Shown piece by piece: positions 19,850-31,635 of a DNA stretch of 64,000 bases. Every line of letters starts with the position of its first letter. Position 1 is the first letter of the stretch. Below the pieces are notes generated by a model that did not search any database, was not told the DNA's origin, and saw only the letters and a program-made list of their open reading frames with translations. The translations under genes and the position numbers were made by a program. The stretch is from Methylococcales symbiont of Hymedesmia sp. n. MRB-2018 (GTDB lineage: Bacteria > Pseudomonadota > Gammaproteobacteria > Methylococcales > Methylomonadaceae): contig QPIN01000063.1 in the NCBI GenBank assembly GCA_003666385.1, forward strand, positions 124,001 to 188,000. The letters are read 5' to 3'.

Positions 19850-20125
19850 CTACCCTTTAGATTTCTTGTCAACAATATGACCTCTATAAGTCCTTGTTGG
19901 TGAAAACTCACCTAACTTATGACCCACCATATTTTCTGATATCAATACAGGAACATGCTGACGACCATTATGTACTGCAATAGTCAAGCCCAACATATCA
20001 GGACTTATCATAGATCTTCTTGACCAGGTTTTAATTGGTTTCCTACTATTACTGGCAACCGCTGCTTCAATTTTCTTGAGCAAATGATTATCAATAAAAG
20101 GACCTTTTTTAATTGAACGTGGCAC
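19850..20125 (-). CDS. rpsS: 30S ribosomal protein S19
   Basis: uS19 in the head of the small subunit, partner of S13. 91 residues; [17 protein letters not shown] at the start, and [17 protein letters not shown] near the end. It starts 11 nt after rplB. Confidence 0.98.
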   Translation of the reverse strand: MPRSIKKGPFIDNHLLKKIEAAVASNSRKPIKTWSRRSMISPDMLGLTIAVHNGRQHVPVLISENMVGHKLGEFSPTRTYRGHIVDKKSKG

Positions 20126-20136
20126 CTTTATACCCC

Positions 20137-20964
20137 TTATTTTTTATTACGGCGTCTGACAATCATCTTATCAGTGCTTTTGTTTTTTCGAGTTTTGTAA
20201 CCTTTAGCAGGTGTACCCCATGGTGAAACCGGATGTCTACCTCCAGATGTACGACCTTCACCACCACCATGTGGGTGATCTACTGGATTCATCGCAACAC
20301 CACGAACAGTAGGTCTAACACCCCTATGTCTAGTTGCTCCAGCTTTACCTAATGAAATCAGATTATGTTCAGCATTTGAAACTTCTCCAATTACCGCTTT
20401 ACAATCAGATAAAATCTTACGCATCTCACCTGAGCGCAGCCGCAATGTAACATGAGCACCGTCTTTTGCAACCAATTGAGCCGATGTTCCAGCACTTCGA
20501 GCAATTTGAGCACCTTTACCAGGCTTCATTTCAACACAGTGAATTGTTGTGCCCAGCGGAATGTTTCGCAATGGCATACAATTACCCGCTTTAACAGGAG
20601 TTATTTTAGCTGAAAGTATATCTTGACCAACTTCTATACCAGAGGGGGCGATGATATACTTTCTTTCACCATCTTTAAACAACAATAACGCAATATTTGC
20701 TGTCCTATTTGGATCATACTCAAGTCTTTCAACAACCGCAGGAATATCAACTTTTGTTCTTTTAAAGTCAATCACACGGTAATGCTGCTTATGCCCACCA
20801 CCAATATGGCGCGTTGTTATCCTGCCTTTATTATTTCTACCACCCGTTTTACTTTTCTTTTCTAGTAATGGTGCAAATGGCTTACCTTTGTGTAAGTCAT
20901 CATGTTTTACACGTACTACAAAACGTGAACCTGGTGAGGTCGGTTTAGATTTTAGAATAGCCAT
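20137..20964 (-). CDS. rplB: 50S ribosomal protein L2
   Basis: uL2, a primary 23S rRNA binder at the peptidyl transferase centre and inter-subunit bridge. 275 residues. The universally conserved C-terminal loop [21 protein letters not shown] contains the key histidine. Located between rplW and rpsS in the S10 operon. Confidence 0.98.
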   Translation of the reverse strand: MAILKSKPTSPGSRFVVRVKHDDLHKGKPFAPLLEKKSKTGGRNNKGRITTRHIGGGHKQHYRVIDFKRTKVDIPAVVERLEYDPNRTANIALLLFKDGERKYIIAPSGIEVGQDILSAKITPVKAGNCMPLRNIPLGTTIHCVEMKPGKGAQIARSAGTSAQLVAKDGAHVTLRLRSGEMRKILSDCKAVIGEVSNAEHNLISLGKAGATRHRGVRPTVRGVAMNPVDHPHGGGEGRTSGGRHPVSPWGTPAKGYKTRKNKSTDKMIVRRRNKK

Positions 20965-20998
20965 TTGCTTTCTACCGTTATATATAAATTAATTTGTC

Positions 20999-21298
20999 TT
21001 ATGCCGTAGCAAAATCAATATCATGACCAGGTTTAAGCTTTACATATGCTTTTTTCCAATCAGATCTCTTACCTAGCGAACGCCCAAAGCGCTTAACCTT
21101 ACCTTTAACATTAAGAACTTGAACAGTTTCAACTTCCACTTTAAACATAAGCTCTATCGCTTTTTTGATTTCCAGCTTAGTTGCCACTTTTTGCACCTTG
21201 AATACAAAACGATTACTGTCCTCTGCCGCAATTGTGCTTTTTTCAGAGACAATCGGCGCTAACAAAACGCTGCTTAGTTTGCTTTTCTCAATACTCAC
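20999..21298 (-). CDS. rplW: 50S ribosomal protein L23
   Basis: uL23 at the tunnel exit; docking site of trigger factor and SRP. 99 residues with LLAPIVSEKSTIAAEDSNRF and GRSLGKRSDWKKAYVKL. It overlaps rplD by 4 nt (ATGA), indicating coupled translation. Confidence 0.98.
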   Translation of the reverse strand: MSIEKSKLSSVLLAPIVSEKSTIAAEDSNRFVFKVQKVATKLEIKKAIELMFKVEVETVQVLNVKGKVKRFGRSLGKRSDWKKAYVKLKPGHDIDFATA

Positions 21299-21915
21299 GC
21301 CAAACGCTCCTCAATTTGCTTAATTGCTGAAGGTGTTGCAATGACCTTTTCTGCACCCACTAAACCCACTGGGTCAATACTGGAAACACTAGCAACTTCA
21401 ACATAAGGTATATTTCTTGAAGCAAGTATTAAATTATCCGTTAACTCGTCAGTGACAATTAAAACACGCTTGCCCTCAACAGTTGACAACTTAGAAACTA
21501 AATCTTTTGTCTTAGGGGAGTCAGGAATTATCTCATTACTAACTACTAATCTCTCTTGTCGTAATAACTCAGAAAATATTGAGCGGATACCCGCTTTATA
21601 CATTTTCTTATTTATTTTTTGCGTATAAGAGCGTGGTTGTGTAGCAAATGTCACACCACCACTACGCCAAATCGGACTACTCAAAGTACCTGATCTTGCA
21701 CGACCCGTTCCTTTTTGACGCCAAGGCTTGGATCCGCCACCACTGACTGCCGCGCGATTTTTTTGTGCAACTGTTCCAGCTCTAGCACCAGCAAGGTGTC
21801 TTACAACTAATTGATGAACCAATGTTGCATTAAATTCCTGACCAAAAACTTGTTCTGAAACATCTATTGTTCCAGCGGAGTCTTTTTCATTAACTGCAGG
21901 TATTTGCAAAGTCAT
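21295..21915 (-). CDS. rplD: 50S ribosomal protein L4
   Basis: uL4, lining the exit tunnel; in E. coli it also represses the S10 operon at transcription and translation. 206 residues. The tunnel loop KPWRQKGTGRARSGTLSSPI is conserved. It starts 3 nt after rplC. Confidence 0.98.
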   Translation of the reverse strand: MTLQIPAVNEKDSAGTIDVSEQVFGQEFNATLVHQLVVRHLAGARAGTVAQKNRAAVSGGGSKPWRQKGTGRARSGTLSSPIWRSGGVTFATQPRSYTQKINKKMYKAGIRSIFSELLRQERLVVSNEIIPDSPKTKDLVSKLSTVEGKRVLIVTDELTDNLILASRNIPYVEVASVSSIDPVGLVGAEKVIATPSAIKQIEERLA

Positions 21916-21918
21916 AAC

Positions 21919-22569
21919 TTAACCTTTATTCCGCATTTTAATAGCTGGTGTGATAACCACATCACCACCTTTAGCACCGGGTACTGAACCTGCCACTAAA
22001 ATTAATTTTCTTTCGACATCAATAGAGTGAATCGTTAAATTCTGTACAGTTCTTTTAACGGCTCCCATATGCCCTGACATTTTCTTTCCTTTGAAAACAC
22101 GACCTGGTGTTTGACACATACCAATCGATCCATTAGACCGATGTGATATTGAGTTACCATGCGTTGCATCCTGCATTTCAAAATTATGACGCTTTACACC
22201 ACCTTGAAAACCTTTACCAATAGAAGTAGCACAAGCATCTATGACCTGACCTTCATTAAAAACATCTAATGCAAGCTCGGAACCAGTAGCTAAATCCTCT
22301 CCTTCTCCATCATCCAGTCTAAATTCATGTAAAGCACGTCCTGCTGTAACATTTGCTGTAGCATAATGCCCCGCCATTGCCTTACTTACTTTTGATGATT
22401 GTTTATCACCGATCGCTATTTGAATAGCACGATAGCCATCACGATCAACGTTTTTCACCTGTACAACTCTGTTTGAATTTATTTCTAAAACCGTAACAGG
22501 TACTGATGCACCATCTTCAGTAAAAATTCGGGTCATACCACATTTACGACCTACTAGACCTATTGACAT
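21919..22569 (-). CDS. rplC: 50S ribosomal protein L3
   Basis: uL3 reaches the peptidyl transferase centre; in relatives a conserved Gln in its loop is methylated by PrmB. 216 residues: [20 protein letters not shown] at the start, and [20 protein letters not shown] in the loop. The expected Gln is present (MCQTP). It follows rpsJ after 21 nt. Confidence 0.98.
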   Translation of the reverse strand: MSIGLVGRKCGMTRIFTEDGASVPVTVLEINSNRVVQVKNVDRDGYRAIQIAIGDKQSSKVSKAMAGHYATANVTAGRALHEFRLDDGEGEDLATGSELALDVFNEGQVIDACATSIGKGFQGGVKRHNFEMQDATHGNSISHRSNGSIGMCQTPGRVFKGKKMSGHMGAVKRTVQNLTIHSIDVERKLILVAGSVPGAKGGDVVITPAIKMRNKG

Positions 22570-22590
22570 CTGCCAATTCCTCGCACTTAA

Positions 22591-22902
22591 TTATTTAAGT
22601 TTAATTTGAACATCTACTCCAGAGGCAAGATCTAATTTCATCAATGCATCTACAGTTTTATCAGTTGGCTCTACAATATCCAACAATCTTTTGTATGTTC
22701 TTAACTCATATTGATCCCTTGCATCTTTGTTAACATGTGGGGAAATCAGTATAGTGAAACGTTCTTTTTTAGTTGGCAAAGGAATGGGGCCCATTACTTG
22801 GGCACCCGTTCTTTTTGCTGTTTCAACTATTTCACTCGATGATTGATCAATCAATTTATGATCAAATGCTTTCAAGCGTATTCTAATAGTTTGGTTAGCC
22901 AT
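22591..22902 (-). CDS. rpsJ: 30S ribosomal protein S10 (NusE)
   Basis: uS10, a component of the head of the small subunit and also the transcription factor NusE, pairing with NusB and NusG. 103 residues; [20 protein letters not shown] and [22 protein letters not shown] are diagnostic. Only 5 nt separate it from tuf, so there is no room for the separate S10-operon leader seen in E. coli and the str and S10 operons appear fused. Confidence 0.98.
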   Translation of the reverse strand: MANQTIRIRLKAFDHKLIDQSSSEIVETAKRTGAQVMGPIPLPTKKERFTILISPHVNKDARDQYELRTYKRLLDIVEPTDKTVDALMKLDLASGVDVQIKLK

Positions 22903-22907
22903 TTAAC

Positions 22908-24128
22908 TTACTCAATGATTTTAGCAACAACACCCGCACCTACCGTGCGACCACCTTCACGTACAGCGAAGCGTAAACCTTCATCCATCGCAATAGGGTT
23001 GATTAATGTCACTTCCACAGTAACATTATCACCAGGCATTACCATTTCAATACCTTCACCTAGCTCAACAGCACCCGTGATGTCTGTTGTTCTGAAGTAA
23101 AATTGCGGGCGATAACCATTAAAGAATGGTGTATGACGACCACCCTCATCTTTTGACAGAACATAAATTTCTGCAGTGAATTTTGAATGTGGTTTAACAC
23201 TACCAGGATGTGCCAATACTTGACCACGTTCAACCTCCTCTCGCTTAGTCCCACGTAATAACACACCTACGTTATCACCTGCTTCACCTTGATCCAGTAA
23301 TTTGCGGAACATTTCCACACCAGTACAAACTGTTTTGGCTGTTTCTTTAATACCGATTATTTCTAAATCTTCGCCAACTTTAACTACCCCTCTTTCAATA
23401 CGACCTGTTACAACCGTACCACGACCTGAAATTGAGAACACATCTTCAACAGGCATAATGAATGCACCATCAATAGCACGCTCTGGCTGAGGAATGTATG
23501 TATCTAAAGCTTCTACTAATTTCAACACAGAAGGAACACCTACTTCACTGGTGTCGCCTTCCAATGCTTTTAACGCAGAACCCACAATAATTGGCGTGTC
23601 ATCACCAGGAAATTCATATTGGTCTAACAACTCACGCAATTCCATTTCAACCAATTCGATCATTTCATCATACTCTTCAGTATGAAGACCATCACAGTCC
23701 TCAGCCAGAACATCGGCTTTGTTTAGAAACACTATAATATAAGGAACACCTACTTGCTTTGACAACAAGATGTGTTCTCTTGTTTGTGGCATAGGACCAT
23801 CTGTCGCACCACATACTAAAATCGCACCATCCATTTGAGCAGCACCAGTAATCATGTTTTTCACATAATCTGCATGACCTGGACAGTCAACATGTGCATA
23901 ATGACGATTTGCTGATTCATATTCTACGTGCGATGTTGCAATGGTAATACCGCGCTCTTTTTCTTCTGGTGCATTATCAATCTCATCAAATGCCTTAACT
24001 TCCCCACCCATAGCTTCTGCCATTACTTTTGTCAAAGCTGCAGTCAAGGTCGTCTTACCGTGATCAACGTGTCCAATTGTACCCACGTTGACATGGGGTT
24101 TTGTTCTTTCAAATTTTTCTTTAGCCAT
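22908..24128 (-). CDS. tuf: Elongation factor Tu with an extra loop in the G domain
   Basis: GTPase that delivers aminoacyl-tRNA to the ribosome. GTP motifs: GHVDHGKTT (about 18-26), DCPGHADYV (about 80-88) and NKAD in the G4 position. Length is 406 where E. coli has 394. The difference is about ten residues inserted after NKAD ([19 protein letters not shown] before LVEMEL, where E. coli has nine residues) plus two residues near [12 protein letters not shown]. The frame is clean and the rest is highly conserved. It is the last gene of the str part, 5 nt before rpsJ. It is the only tuf in the window. Confidence 0.98.
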   Translation of the reverse strand: MAKEKFERTKPHVNVGTIGHVDHGKTTLTAALTKVMAEAMGGEVKAFDEIDNAPEEKERGITIATSHVEYESANRHYAHVDCPGHADYVKNMITGAAQMDGAILVCGATDGPMPQTREHILLSKQVGVPYIIVFLNKADVLAEDCDGLHTEEYDEMIELVEMELRELLDQYEFPGDDTPIIVGSALKALEGDTSEVGVPSVLKLVEALDTYIPQPERAIDGAFIMPVEDVFSISGRGTVVTGRIERGVVKVGEDLEIIGIKETAKTVCTGVEMFRKLLDQGEAGDNVGVLLRGTKREEVERGQVLAHPGSVKPHSKFTAEIYVLSKDEGGRHTPFFNGYRPQFYFRTTDITGAVELGEGIEMVMPGDNVTVEVTLINPIAMDEGLRFAVREGGRTVGAGVVAKIIE

Positions 24129-24161
24129 GAGTCAATACCTTTAGTCTTTAATATACTTATT

Positions 24162-26252
24162 TTAAAACTTACTTATAATAGCTTCCGCAATACTTGCAGG
24201 AGTTTCGCTATATTTCTTAAGCTGCATACTGTATGTTGCCCGCCCTTGAGTTGCCGAACGTAAATCAGTTGCATAACCAAACATTTCAGCCAACGGAACC
24301 TCGCAGTCTATTGCAGTCCCAGCCGGCGAATCATCCATCCCAAGAACAATTCCGCGACGTCGATTGATGTCGCCAACAACATCCCCCATATAGCTCTGAG
24401 GAGTAACCACTTCAACCTTCATAATAGGTTCAAGCAACACAGGATTTGCAGTTTTGGCTCCATCCCTAAAGCCTATAGATCCTGCTATTTTAAAAGCCAT
24501 TTCATTCGAATCAACATCATGATACGAACCATCAAACAAACTAACTTTTACATCTACAACCGGAAAGCCAGCCAAAACGCCACTCTCCATTTGTTCTTGA
24601 ATCCCTTTATCTATCGCAGGAATATATTCCTTAGGCACTACACTCGCCGTTATTTCATTAACAAACTCATAACCAGCCCCCTGCTCCCTAGGTTCTAGCT
24701 TCAAACACACATGTCCATATTGTCCACGCCCACCTATCTGCTTTATGAATTTTCCCTCACATTCAACTGTCAGGTTTATTGTTTCTTTATAGGCTACCTG
24801 TGGATCTCCTACGTTAGCCACAACATCAAACTCTCTTTGCATCCGATCCACAATTATTTCAAGGTGCAACTCACCCATTCCAGAAATAATAGTTTGCCCA
24901 GATTCATCATCATCCACTCTAAATGATGGATCTTCTTGTGCTAACTTAGCAAGTGCTTTACTTAACTTATCTTGGTCAGCCAATGTTTTTGGCTCGATTG
25001 CAACTGAAATTACCGGCTCTGGAAATTCAATTTTTTCCAAAATAATCGTGCTTTTAAGGTCACACAAGGTATCCCCTGTTGTCACATTTTTAAGCCCTAT
25101 TGCCGCAGCAATATCACCCGCCCTAACCTCCTTAACCTCTTCGCGACTATTGGCATGCATTTGAACAATGCGCCCTACTCGCTCTCTCTTTCCTTTTATC
25201 GGGTTATATACCACTTCCCCAGATGTTAGCACACCAGAATAAACTCTAAAAAAAGTGAGAGTTCCTACAAAGGGATCCGTTGCAATCTTAAATGCTAAAG
25301 CAGAAAAACTCTCTTTATCATCTGCTTGTCTTGTTAGTTCTTCGTCTGAGGTCTCAGCAATTCCTTTTACTGCCTCTACATCTATCGGTGCAGGTAAGAA
25401 TTCTATTACCCCATCTAATAAACTTTGCACGCCTTTATTTTTAAAAGCTGAACCGCAAAACACTGGCGTCAATTTATTTGCCAAAGTCTGTGCCCGCAGA
25501 GATGCCTTAATCTCTTGTTCGCTCAAAATACCTTCTTCAAGGTATTTTTCCATCAATTCATCATTTGCATCCGCTGCATTTTCCAGCAAATTTTCGCGCC
25601 ACTCATTTGCATCCGAAAGCAAATACCCAGGAATATCCTCTTCATGACAGATCATTCCCATATTATATTCTTCCCAATAGACCGCTTTCATAGTAATGAG
25701 ATCAACAACCCCTTTGAACTCATGCTCCGACCCTATTGGTAGCTGCATAGGCACTGGATTCGCACCTAAACGTGTCTTAATCTGCTCAATAACACGCACA
25801 AAGTCCGCACCCGTACGATCCATTTTGTTAACAAAAGCAAGCCTTGGAACCTTGTACTTATCCCCCTGTTTCCAAACCGTTTCTGACTGAGGCTCAACAC
25901 CACCTACCGCACAAAACACTGCACAAGCACCATCCAGAACCCGTAGCGACCGTTCCACCTCAATGGTAAAATCAACATGACCTGGTGTATCAATTATATT
26001 GATGCGATGCTGTGGAAATTGCTTTGCCATTCCACTCCAAAAACATGTTGTCGCTGCAGCTGTAATGGTTATCCCTCTTTCCTGCTCCTGCTCCATCCAA
26101 TCCATAGTGGCCGCACCGTCATGAACTTCACCAATCTTATGGGAAACTCCAGTGTAATATAAAATCCTTTCTGTTGTTGTAGTTTTGCCTGCATCAATGT
26201 GTGCCATAATCCCTATGTTTCTATAACGATCTATAGGCGTTTCACGTGGCAC
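24162..26252 (-). CDS. fusA: Elongation factor G
   Basis: Translocase GTPase that moves tRNAs and mRNA after peptide transfer. 696 residues. GTP motifs [14 protein letters not shown] (near 17), DTPGHVDFT (near 88) and NKMDR (near 142). The switch-I stretch [21 protein letters not shown] and the domain IV sequence [15 protein letters not shown] are also canonical. It lies between rpsG and tuf, in str operon order. Confidence 0.98.
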   Translation of the reverse strand: MPRETPIDRYRNIGIMAHIDAGKTTTTERILYYTGVSHKIGEVHDGAATMDWMEQEQERGITITAAATTCFWSGMAKQFPQHRINIIDTPGHVDFTIEVERSLRVLDGACAVFCAVGGVEPQSETVWKQGDKYKVPRLAFVNKMDRTGADFVRVIEQIKTRLGANPVPMQLPIGSEHEFKGVVDLITMKAVYWEEYNMGMICHEEDIPGYLLSDANEWRENLLENAADANDELMEKYLEEGILSEQEIKASLRAQTLANKLTPVFCGSAFKNKGVQSLLDGVIEFLPAPIDVEAVKGIAETSDEELTRQADDKESFSALAFKIATDPFVGTLTFFRVYSGVLTSGEVVYNPIKGKRERVGRIVQMHANSREEVKEVRAGDIAAAIGLKNVTTGDTLCDLKSTIILEKIEFPEPVISVAIEPKTLADQDKLSKALAKLAQEDPSFRVDDDESGQTIISGMGELHLEIIVDRMQREFDVVANVGDPQVAYKETINLTVECEGKFIKQIGGRGQYGHVCLKLEPREQGAGYEFVNEITASVVPKEYIPAIDKGIQEQMESGVLAGFPVVDVKVSLFDGSYHDVDSNEMAFKIAGSIGFRDGAKTANPVLLEPIMKVEVVTPQSYMGDVVGDINRRRGIVLGMDDSPAGTAIDCEVPLAEMFGYATDLRSATQGRATYSMQLKKYSETPASIAEAIISKF

Positions 26253-26277
26253 AGATATTTCCTTGCTAAACCTTCAA

Positions 26278-26751
<474 letters not shown>

Positions 26752-26772
26752 TTAACTCCTTAATGCTTATTC

Positions 26773-27147
26773 TTATGACTTAGGCTTCTTGGTTCCATAT
26801 TTGGAGCGCCCAGCCTTTCTTCCGTCCACACCAGAAGTATCTAGACTTCCACGTACAACATGATAACGCACACCAGGTAAATCTTTTACCCGACCCCCTC
26901 TAATTAATACCACCGAGTGCTCTTGTAAATTATGCCCTTCACCACCAATGTAACTACTTACTTCATAACCACTCGTCAACCTAACCCTTGCTACTTTACG
27001 CATCGCAGAATTAGGTTTCTTGGGAGTCGTAGTATAAACTCGAGTACATACCCCACGTCTTTGAGGACAGGCTTTTAAAGCAGGTACATTGCTTTTTTCA
27101 ATTTTTTTAGCACGAGGCTTACGAACCAACTGACTGATCGTTGCCAT
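26773..27147 (-). CDS. rpsL: 30S ribosomal protein S12
   Basis: uS12 in the decoding centre. 124 residues. The streptomycin-relevant segments [13 protein letters not shown] and [14 protein letters not shown] carry the wild-type lysines (Lys43- and Lys88-equivalent) and the Asp that is methylthiolated by RimO in relatives. It is preceded by a hairpin terminator behind rpoC. Confidence 0.98.
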   Translation of the reverse strand: MATISQLVRKPRAKKIEKSNVPALKACPQRRGVCTRVYTTTPKKPNSAMRKVARVRLTSGYEVSSYIGGEGHNLQEHSVVLIRGGRVKDLPGVRYHVVRGSLDTSGVDGRKAGRSKYGTKKPKS

Positions 27148-27192
27148 AACTTCTTTACTCCGATGTACAATTTTAATTGCCAGATAATAAAA

Positions 27193-27223
27193 GAACCGCT
27201 AAGCACAAATACATTAGCGGCTC
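27193..27223 (-). terminator. Hairpin terminator between rpoC and rpsL
   Basis: On the minus strand GAGCCGCTA (27223-27215) pairs with TAGCGGTTC (27201-27193), with one mismatch, around a 13-nt loop, and is followed by TTTTATTAT. It lies about 90 nt after the rpoC stop and before rpsL, so it would end or attenuate the rpoBC transcript. I see no strong promoter consensus in the 45 nt left before rpsL. Confidence 0.6.
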
Positions 27224-27314
27224 TCATAAATCAATTATTCTCCGACTAAACTATTAGCCCATGTGAGCCGCACATATTAACTATTACAGACAATACTGTC
27301 AATACTTATTTTAA

Positions 27315-30300
27315 TTACTCTGTATTAAGGGCTTGTTTTAATGCTTCCTCTACCTCTACCTCTACTGCATCTACTATAGCTGCATCCGAAGAAAAGTTAG
27401 TCACTTTATTTGCTAAACGTTTTTTCTTTCGCTGCTCATGATAGGCCAAACCCGTTCCAGCTGGAATCAATCTCCCCACAATCACATTTTCCTTTAAACC
27501 ATTAAGGCTATCATTAATACCTCTAACTGCTGCATCCGTTAATACACGAGTAGTTTCTTGAAAAGAAGCCGCAGAGATAAATGACTCTGTCGCCAATGAA
27601 GCCTTGGTGATACCCAGCAAAACAGGATCATAACTTGCAGGAATTTTTCCTTCTTTTTCCATTTCTTTATTAACTTCATTGACGCGCGCACGCTCAACCT
27701 GCTCGCCCTTAACAAAATCGGTTCCACCTCCTGATGTTATATCAACCTTTCTTAACATCTGTCTGATAATCGCCTCTATATGCTTATCATTAATGCTTAC
27801 TCCTTGTAAGCGATATACATCTTGAATTTCTTTCACTAGATAATCAGCCAACTCCTCAACGCCTCTCAACCTTAAAATATCATGAGGCGTTAATTCACCT
27901 TCCGCAATGGTTTCACCTTTTTCTACAAACTCACCTTCGAAAACAGTAATATGTCGCCATTTTGGAATTAATGTTTCGAATTGCTCGCCCTCAGAATCCG
28001 CAATCACAATACGTTGCTTACCTTTTGTTTCTTTACCAAAAGAAATCATTCCAGTAGCTTCTGCTAAAATCGCGGGGTCTTTAGTTTTTCTTGCCTCAAA
28101 TAAATCAGCTACTCGCGGCAACCCCCCTGTAATATCACGCGTTTTACTTGATTCTTGCGGGATTCTTGCCAATACATCTCCTACTTTAACCTCTCCGCCA
28201 CTTTTAATACCCGCAATAGCTCCAGCAGGTAAAAAATATTGTGCAGGAGTATCTGTCCCTGATAAATTAACCGCCCCCCCCCGCTCATCAACCAGTTTAA
28301 CCATAGGTCGCAACTCTTTGCCCGCCACACTTCGTTGTTTAGGATCAATAATAACTCGAGATGTTAGCCCTGTAACATCATCCGATTGCTCCTGAACAGT
28401 AACACCATCAATAAAGTCAATTAACTCAACAAACCCATCCACTTCTGTAACAACAGGATGTGTATGAGGATCCCAGTCGACAATAATATCACCCGTCTGT
28501 ACTAATCCTCCTTCATCAATAGATAGCTCAGCGCCATAAGGTATTTTGTAACGTTCCCGTTCTCTTCCATAAGCATCCATCACCCCGACTTCCCCTGAAC
28601 GTGACACCGCCACTAAGTTACCTTCTTTGTTTTTAACTGTTTTCAGATTACTTAGCTTAATAGTTCCCGCAGATTTTACTTGCACATTACTAATTGCCGC
28701 AGACCTAGAAGCTGCACCCCCAATATGGAAAGTACGCATCGTCAACTGTGTGCCTGGCTCACCAATAGATTGGGCAGCAACAACACCAACAGCCTCACCT
28801 TGATTGACCAAATGACCACGACCAAGATCACGACCATAACATTTAGCACAAACACCATGTCTTGCTTCACAGGTAATAATTGAACGAACCATCAATCGAT
28901 CAATACTATTAGATTCCAAAAGTGCAACCATAGACTCATCGATCATAGCTCCCGCAGAAATAATAACCTGCTCTTCTTTTTGATCCATTACATCATTGAT
29001 AACAACACGGCCTAACACTCTTTCTGCTAACAGTTCTACAACATCACCACCCTCAATAATAGGAGTCATGATTAAACCATCAGTAGTGCCACAATCATCA
29101 TGTAATACCACTAGATCTTGTGCAACATCTACCAATCTTCGTGTTAAATATCCTGAGTTTGCAGTTTTTAATGCAGTATCTGCTAGACCTTTTCGGGCAC
29201 CGTGAGTAGAAATAAAATACTGCAATACATCCAAGCCTTCACGGAAATTCGCAGTAATTGGCGTTTCAATAATGGATCCATCCGGCTTAGCCATCAACCC
29301 CCGCATTCCAGCTAATTGACGAATCTGTGCAGCAGAACCCCTTGCTCCCGATTCAGCCATCATGAACACGGAATTAAATGATTTTTGCTTTACCACCTCT
29401 CCCTCTGCATTAACAGTGTCCTCTTCTCCCAAACCATCCATCATTACTTTAGCCACCTGCTCATTGGCATGCGACCAAATATCAACCACTTTATTATATC
29501 TTTCTCCATCAGTAACCAAACCTGATGCATATTGGTTCTGTATTTCCGTCACCTCTGCTTCAGCAGCTTCTAATATGGATGCTTTTTTCGCAGGTATTAC
29601 CATATCTTCAATACCAAAGGACACACCAGAACGAGTTGCATATTTGAAACCCAGATACATGATTTTATCTGCTAATACCACCGTGTCTTTATTGCCTAAG
29701 TGGCGGTAGCTGTAAGCAATTAGTTCTGATATGTTCTTTTTTGTCATATCCACGTTAACCACATCAAATGGCATGCCTTCTGGAACAATATCCCAAATCA
29801 ATGCACGACCCACTGTTGTCTCGTAACGCTTAGTTTGACTATAAACATCACCCTCTTCATTTTTAAGTTTTTCAGTAACACGCAACTGGATTTTGCTCTG
29901 CAACTCCACTGCTTTACAATCTAACGCTTTACTAACCTCATCGATACTTCCGAATACACTTCCTTCACCTTTAGCATTAATTTTTTCACGACTAATATAA
30001 TACAGACCAAGCACCACATCCTGAGAAGGGTTAATTACTGGTTCACCATTTGCAGGTGATAAAATATTATTAGTCGCCATCATTAACACTCTGGCTTCTA
30101 ATTGCGCTTCAATTGAAAGCGGAATATGCACGGCCATTTGATCGCCATCAAAATCGGCGTTAAAAGCACTACATACCAATGGATGTAATTGAATCGCTTT
30201 ACCTTCAATCAAGATCGGCTCAAAAGACTGAATACCTAATCTATGAAGTGTAGGTGCCCTATTTAATAAAATAGGATGCTCTCTAATCACTTCTTCTAAA

Positions 30301-31532
30301 ACCCCCCAAACTTCTGCGCCCTCACGCTCAACCATCTTCTTTGCTGCCTTTATGGTAGTTGCTAGACCGCGAAACTGTAATTTACTAAAAATAAAAGGCT
30401 TAAATAATTCAAGTGCCATTTTTTTCGGCAAACCACATTGGTGTAATTTCAATGCTGGTCCTACCACAATGACCGAACGCCCAGAATAATCGACACGTTT
30501 ACCTAACAAGTTTTGCCTGAAACGCCCCTGTTTACCCTTAATCATGTCCGCTAATGATTTTAACGGTCTTCTATTTGTTCCTGTAATGGCTCTGCCACGT
30601 CGACCGTTATCCAAGAGTGCATCAACAGACTCTTGAAGCATACGCTTCTCGTTACGAACAATAATATCGGGTGCATTTAAATCCAACAACCGTCTCAAAC
30701 GATTGTTTCTATTAATAACACGACGATATAAATCATTTAAATCTGATGTCGCAAAACGACCACCATCCAGTGGCACTAAAGGACGTAACTCAGGCGGTAA
30801 TACGGGTAACACTGTCATAATCATCCATTCAGGACGGTTATTTGATGCTAGCAACGAGTCAATTACTTTAAGACGTTTTGAAAACTTCTTAATCTTGGTT
30901 TCAGAATTTGTTGAATTTATTTCTTCTTTTAGAATACTAACTTCTTCTTTTAAATCAATCGATTTAAGAAGATCAAAAACAGCTTCTGCACCCATTTTAG
31001 CGACAAACTCGTCACCATGCTCTTCAATAGCATCCAGGAATTCGTCATCTGTCAATAACTGTCCACGCTCCAGAGTTGTCATACCTGGATCAAGCACTAC
31101 AAATGATTCAAAATATAAAACACGCTCAATGCCTCGCAAAGTCATATCTAATAACAATGCAATTCTTGATGGTAGCGATTTTAAGAACCAAATATGTGCA
31201 ACAGGACTAGCAAGATCAATATGCCCCATTCGCTCACGTCTTACTTTTGAAATGGTAACTTCTACGCCACATTTCTCACAAATAACACCACGATGTTTTA
31301 ACCGTTTATATTTTCCACATAAACATTCGTAGTCACTGACTGGACCAAAAATTTTTGCACAAAATAGCCCGTCACGCTCCGGTTTAAATGTACGATAATT
31401 AATGGTTTCTGGTTTTTTTACTTCCCCATACGACCATGAACGGATCATATTAGGTGATGATAAACCGATACGTATCCCATCAAAATCCTCGGTACGACCT
31501 TGACGTTTAAGAAAATTCATCAAATCTTTCAA
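27315..31532 (-). CDS. rpoC: RNA polymerase beta' subunit
   Basis: Catalytic large subunit. The invariant NADFDGDQ is at 458-465, so the magnesium-binding Asp460/462/464 fall at the same numbers as in E. coli. The N-terminal zinc finger [20 protein letters not shown] and the second zinc site ([15 protein letters not shown]) are present. 1405 residues, E. coli length class. A 9-base C run (G run in the coding sense) at 28274-28282 lies in the insert-bearing C-terminal half without breaking the frame. It follows rpoB by 103 nt. Confidence 0.98.
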   Translation of the reverse strand: MKDLMNFLKRQGRTEDFDGIRIGLSSPNMIRSWSYGEVKKPETINYRTFKPERDGLFCAKIFGPVSDYECLCGKYKRLKHRGVICEKCGVEVTISKVRRERMGHIDLASPVAHIWFLKSLPSRIALLLDMTLRGIERVLYFESFVVLDPGMTTLERGQLLTDDEFLDAIEEHGDEFVAKMGAEAVFDLLKSIDLKEEVSILKEEINSTNSETKIKKFSKRLKVIDSLLASNNRPEWMIMTVLPVLPPELRPLVPLDGGRFATSDLNDLYRRVINRNNRLRRLLDLNAPDIIVRNEKRMLQESVDALLDNGRRGRAITGTNRRPLKSLADMIKGKQGRFRQNLLGKRVDYSGRSVIVVGPALKLHQCGLPKKMALELFKPFIFSKLQFRGLATTIKAAKKMVEREGAEVWGVLEEVIREHPILLNRAPTLHRLGIQSFEPILIEGKAIQLHPLVCSAFNADFDGDQMAVHIPLSIEAQLEARVLMMATNNILSPANGEPVINPSQDVVLGLYYISREKINAKGEGSVFGSIDEVSKALDCKAVELQSKIQLRVTEKLKNEEGDVYSQTKRYETTVGRALIWDIVPEGMPFDVVNVDMTKKNISELIAYSYRHLGNKDTVVLADKIMYLGFKYATRSGVSFGIEDMVIPAKKASILEAAEAEVTEIQNQYASGLVTDGERYNKVVDIWSHANEQVAKVMMDGLGEEDTVNAEGEVVKQKSFNSVFMMAESGARGSAAQIRQLAGMRGLMAKPDGSIIETPITANFREGLDVLQYFISTHGARKGLADTALKTANSGYLTRRLVDVAQDLVVLHDDCGTTDGLIMTPIIEGGDVVELLAERVLGRVVINDVMDQKEEQVIISAGAMIDESMVALLESNSIDRLMVRSIITCEARHGVCAKCYGRDLGRGHLVNQGEAVGVVAAQSIGEPGTQLTMRTFHIGGAASRSAAISNVQVKSAGTIKLSNLKTVKNKEGNLVAVSRSGEVGVMDAYGRERERYKIPYGAELSIDEGGLVQTGDIIVDWDPHTHPVVTEVDGFVELIDFIDGVTVQEQSDDVTGLTSRVIIDPKQRSVAGKELRPMVKLVDERGGAVNLSGTDTPAQYFLPAGAIAGIKSGGEVKVGDVLARIPQESSKTRDITGGLPRVADLFEARKTKDPAILAEATGMISFGKETKGKQRIVIADSEGEQFETLIPKWRHITVFEGEFVEKGETIAEGELTPHDILRLRGVEELADYLVKEIQDVYRLQGVSINDKHIEAIIRQMLRKVDITSGGGTDFVKGEQVERARVNEVNKEMEKEGKIPASYDPVLLGITKASLATESFISAASFQETTRVLTDAAVRGINDSLNGLKENVIVGRLIPAGTGLAYHEQRKKKRLANKVTNFSSDAAIVDAVEVEVEEALKQALNTE

Positions 31533-31635
31533 GAGCTTGTCCTCTTTTGTTTGTTCTAGCTTTTACAGAATATAGCGACAAGGGAAAACAGAATAAATTT
31601 CTCTGTTATCCCCATTTAATAGATGGTGTATTTAC

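Noticed and set aside
30703..31332. Plus-strand open frame of 209 codons opposite rpoC
   Set aside because: Antisense shadow of a highly conserved gene; composition Ser/Arg/Thr-rich as expected from reading the complement of a coding frame.
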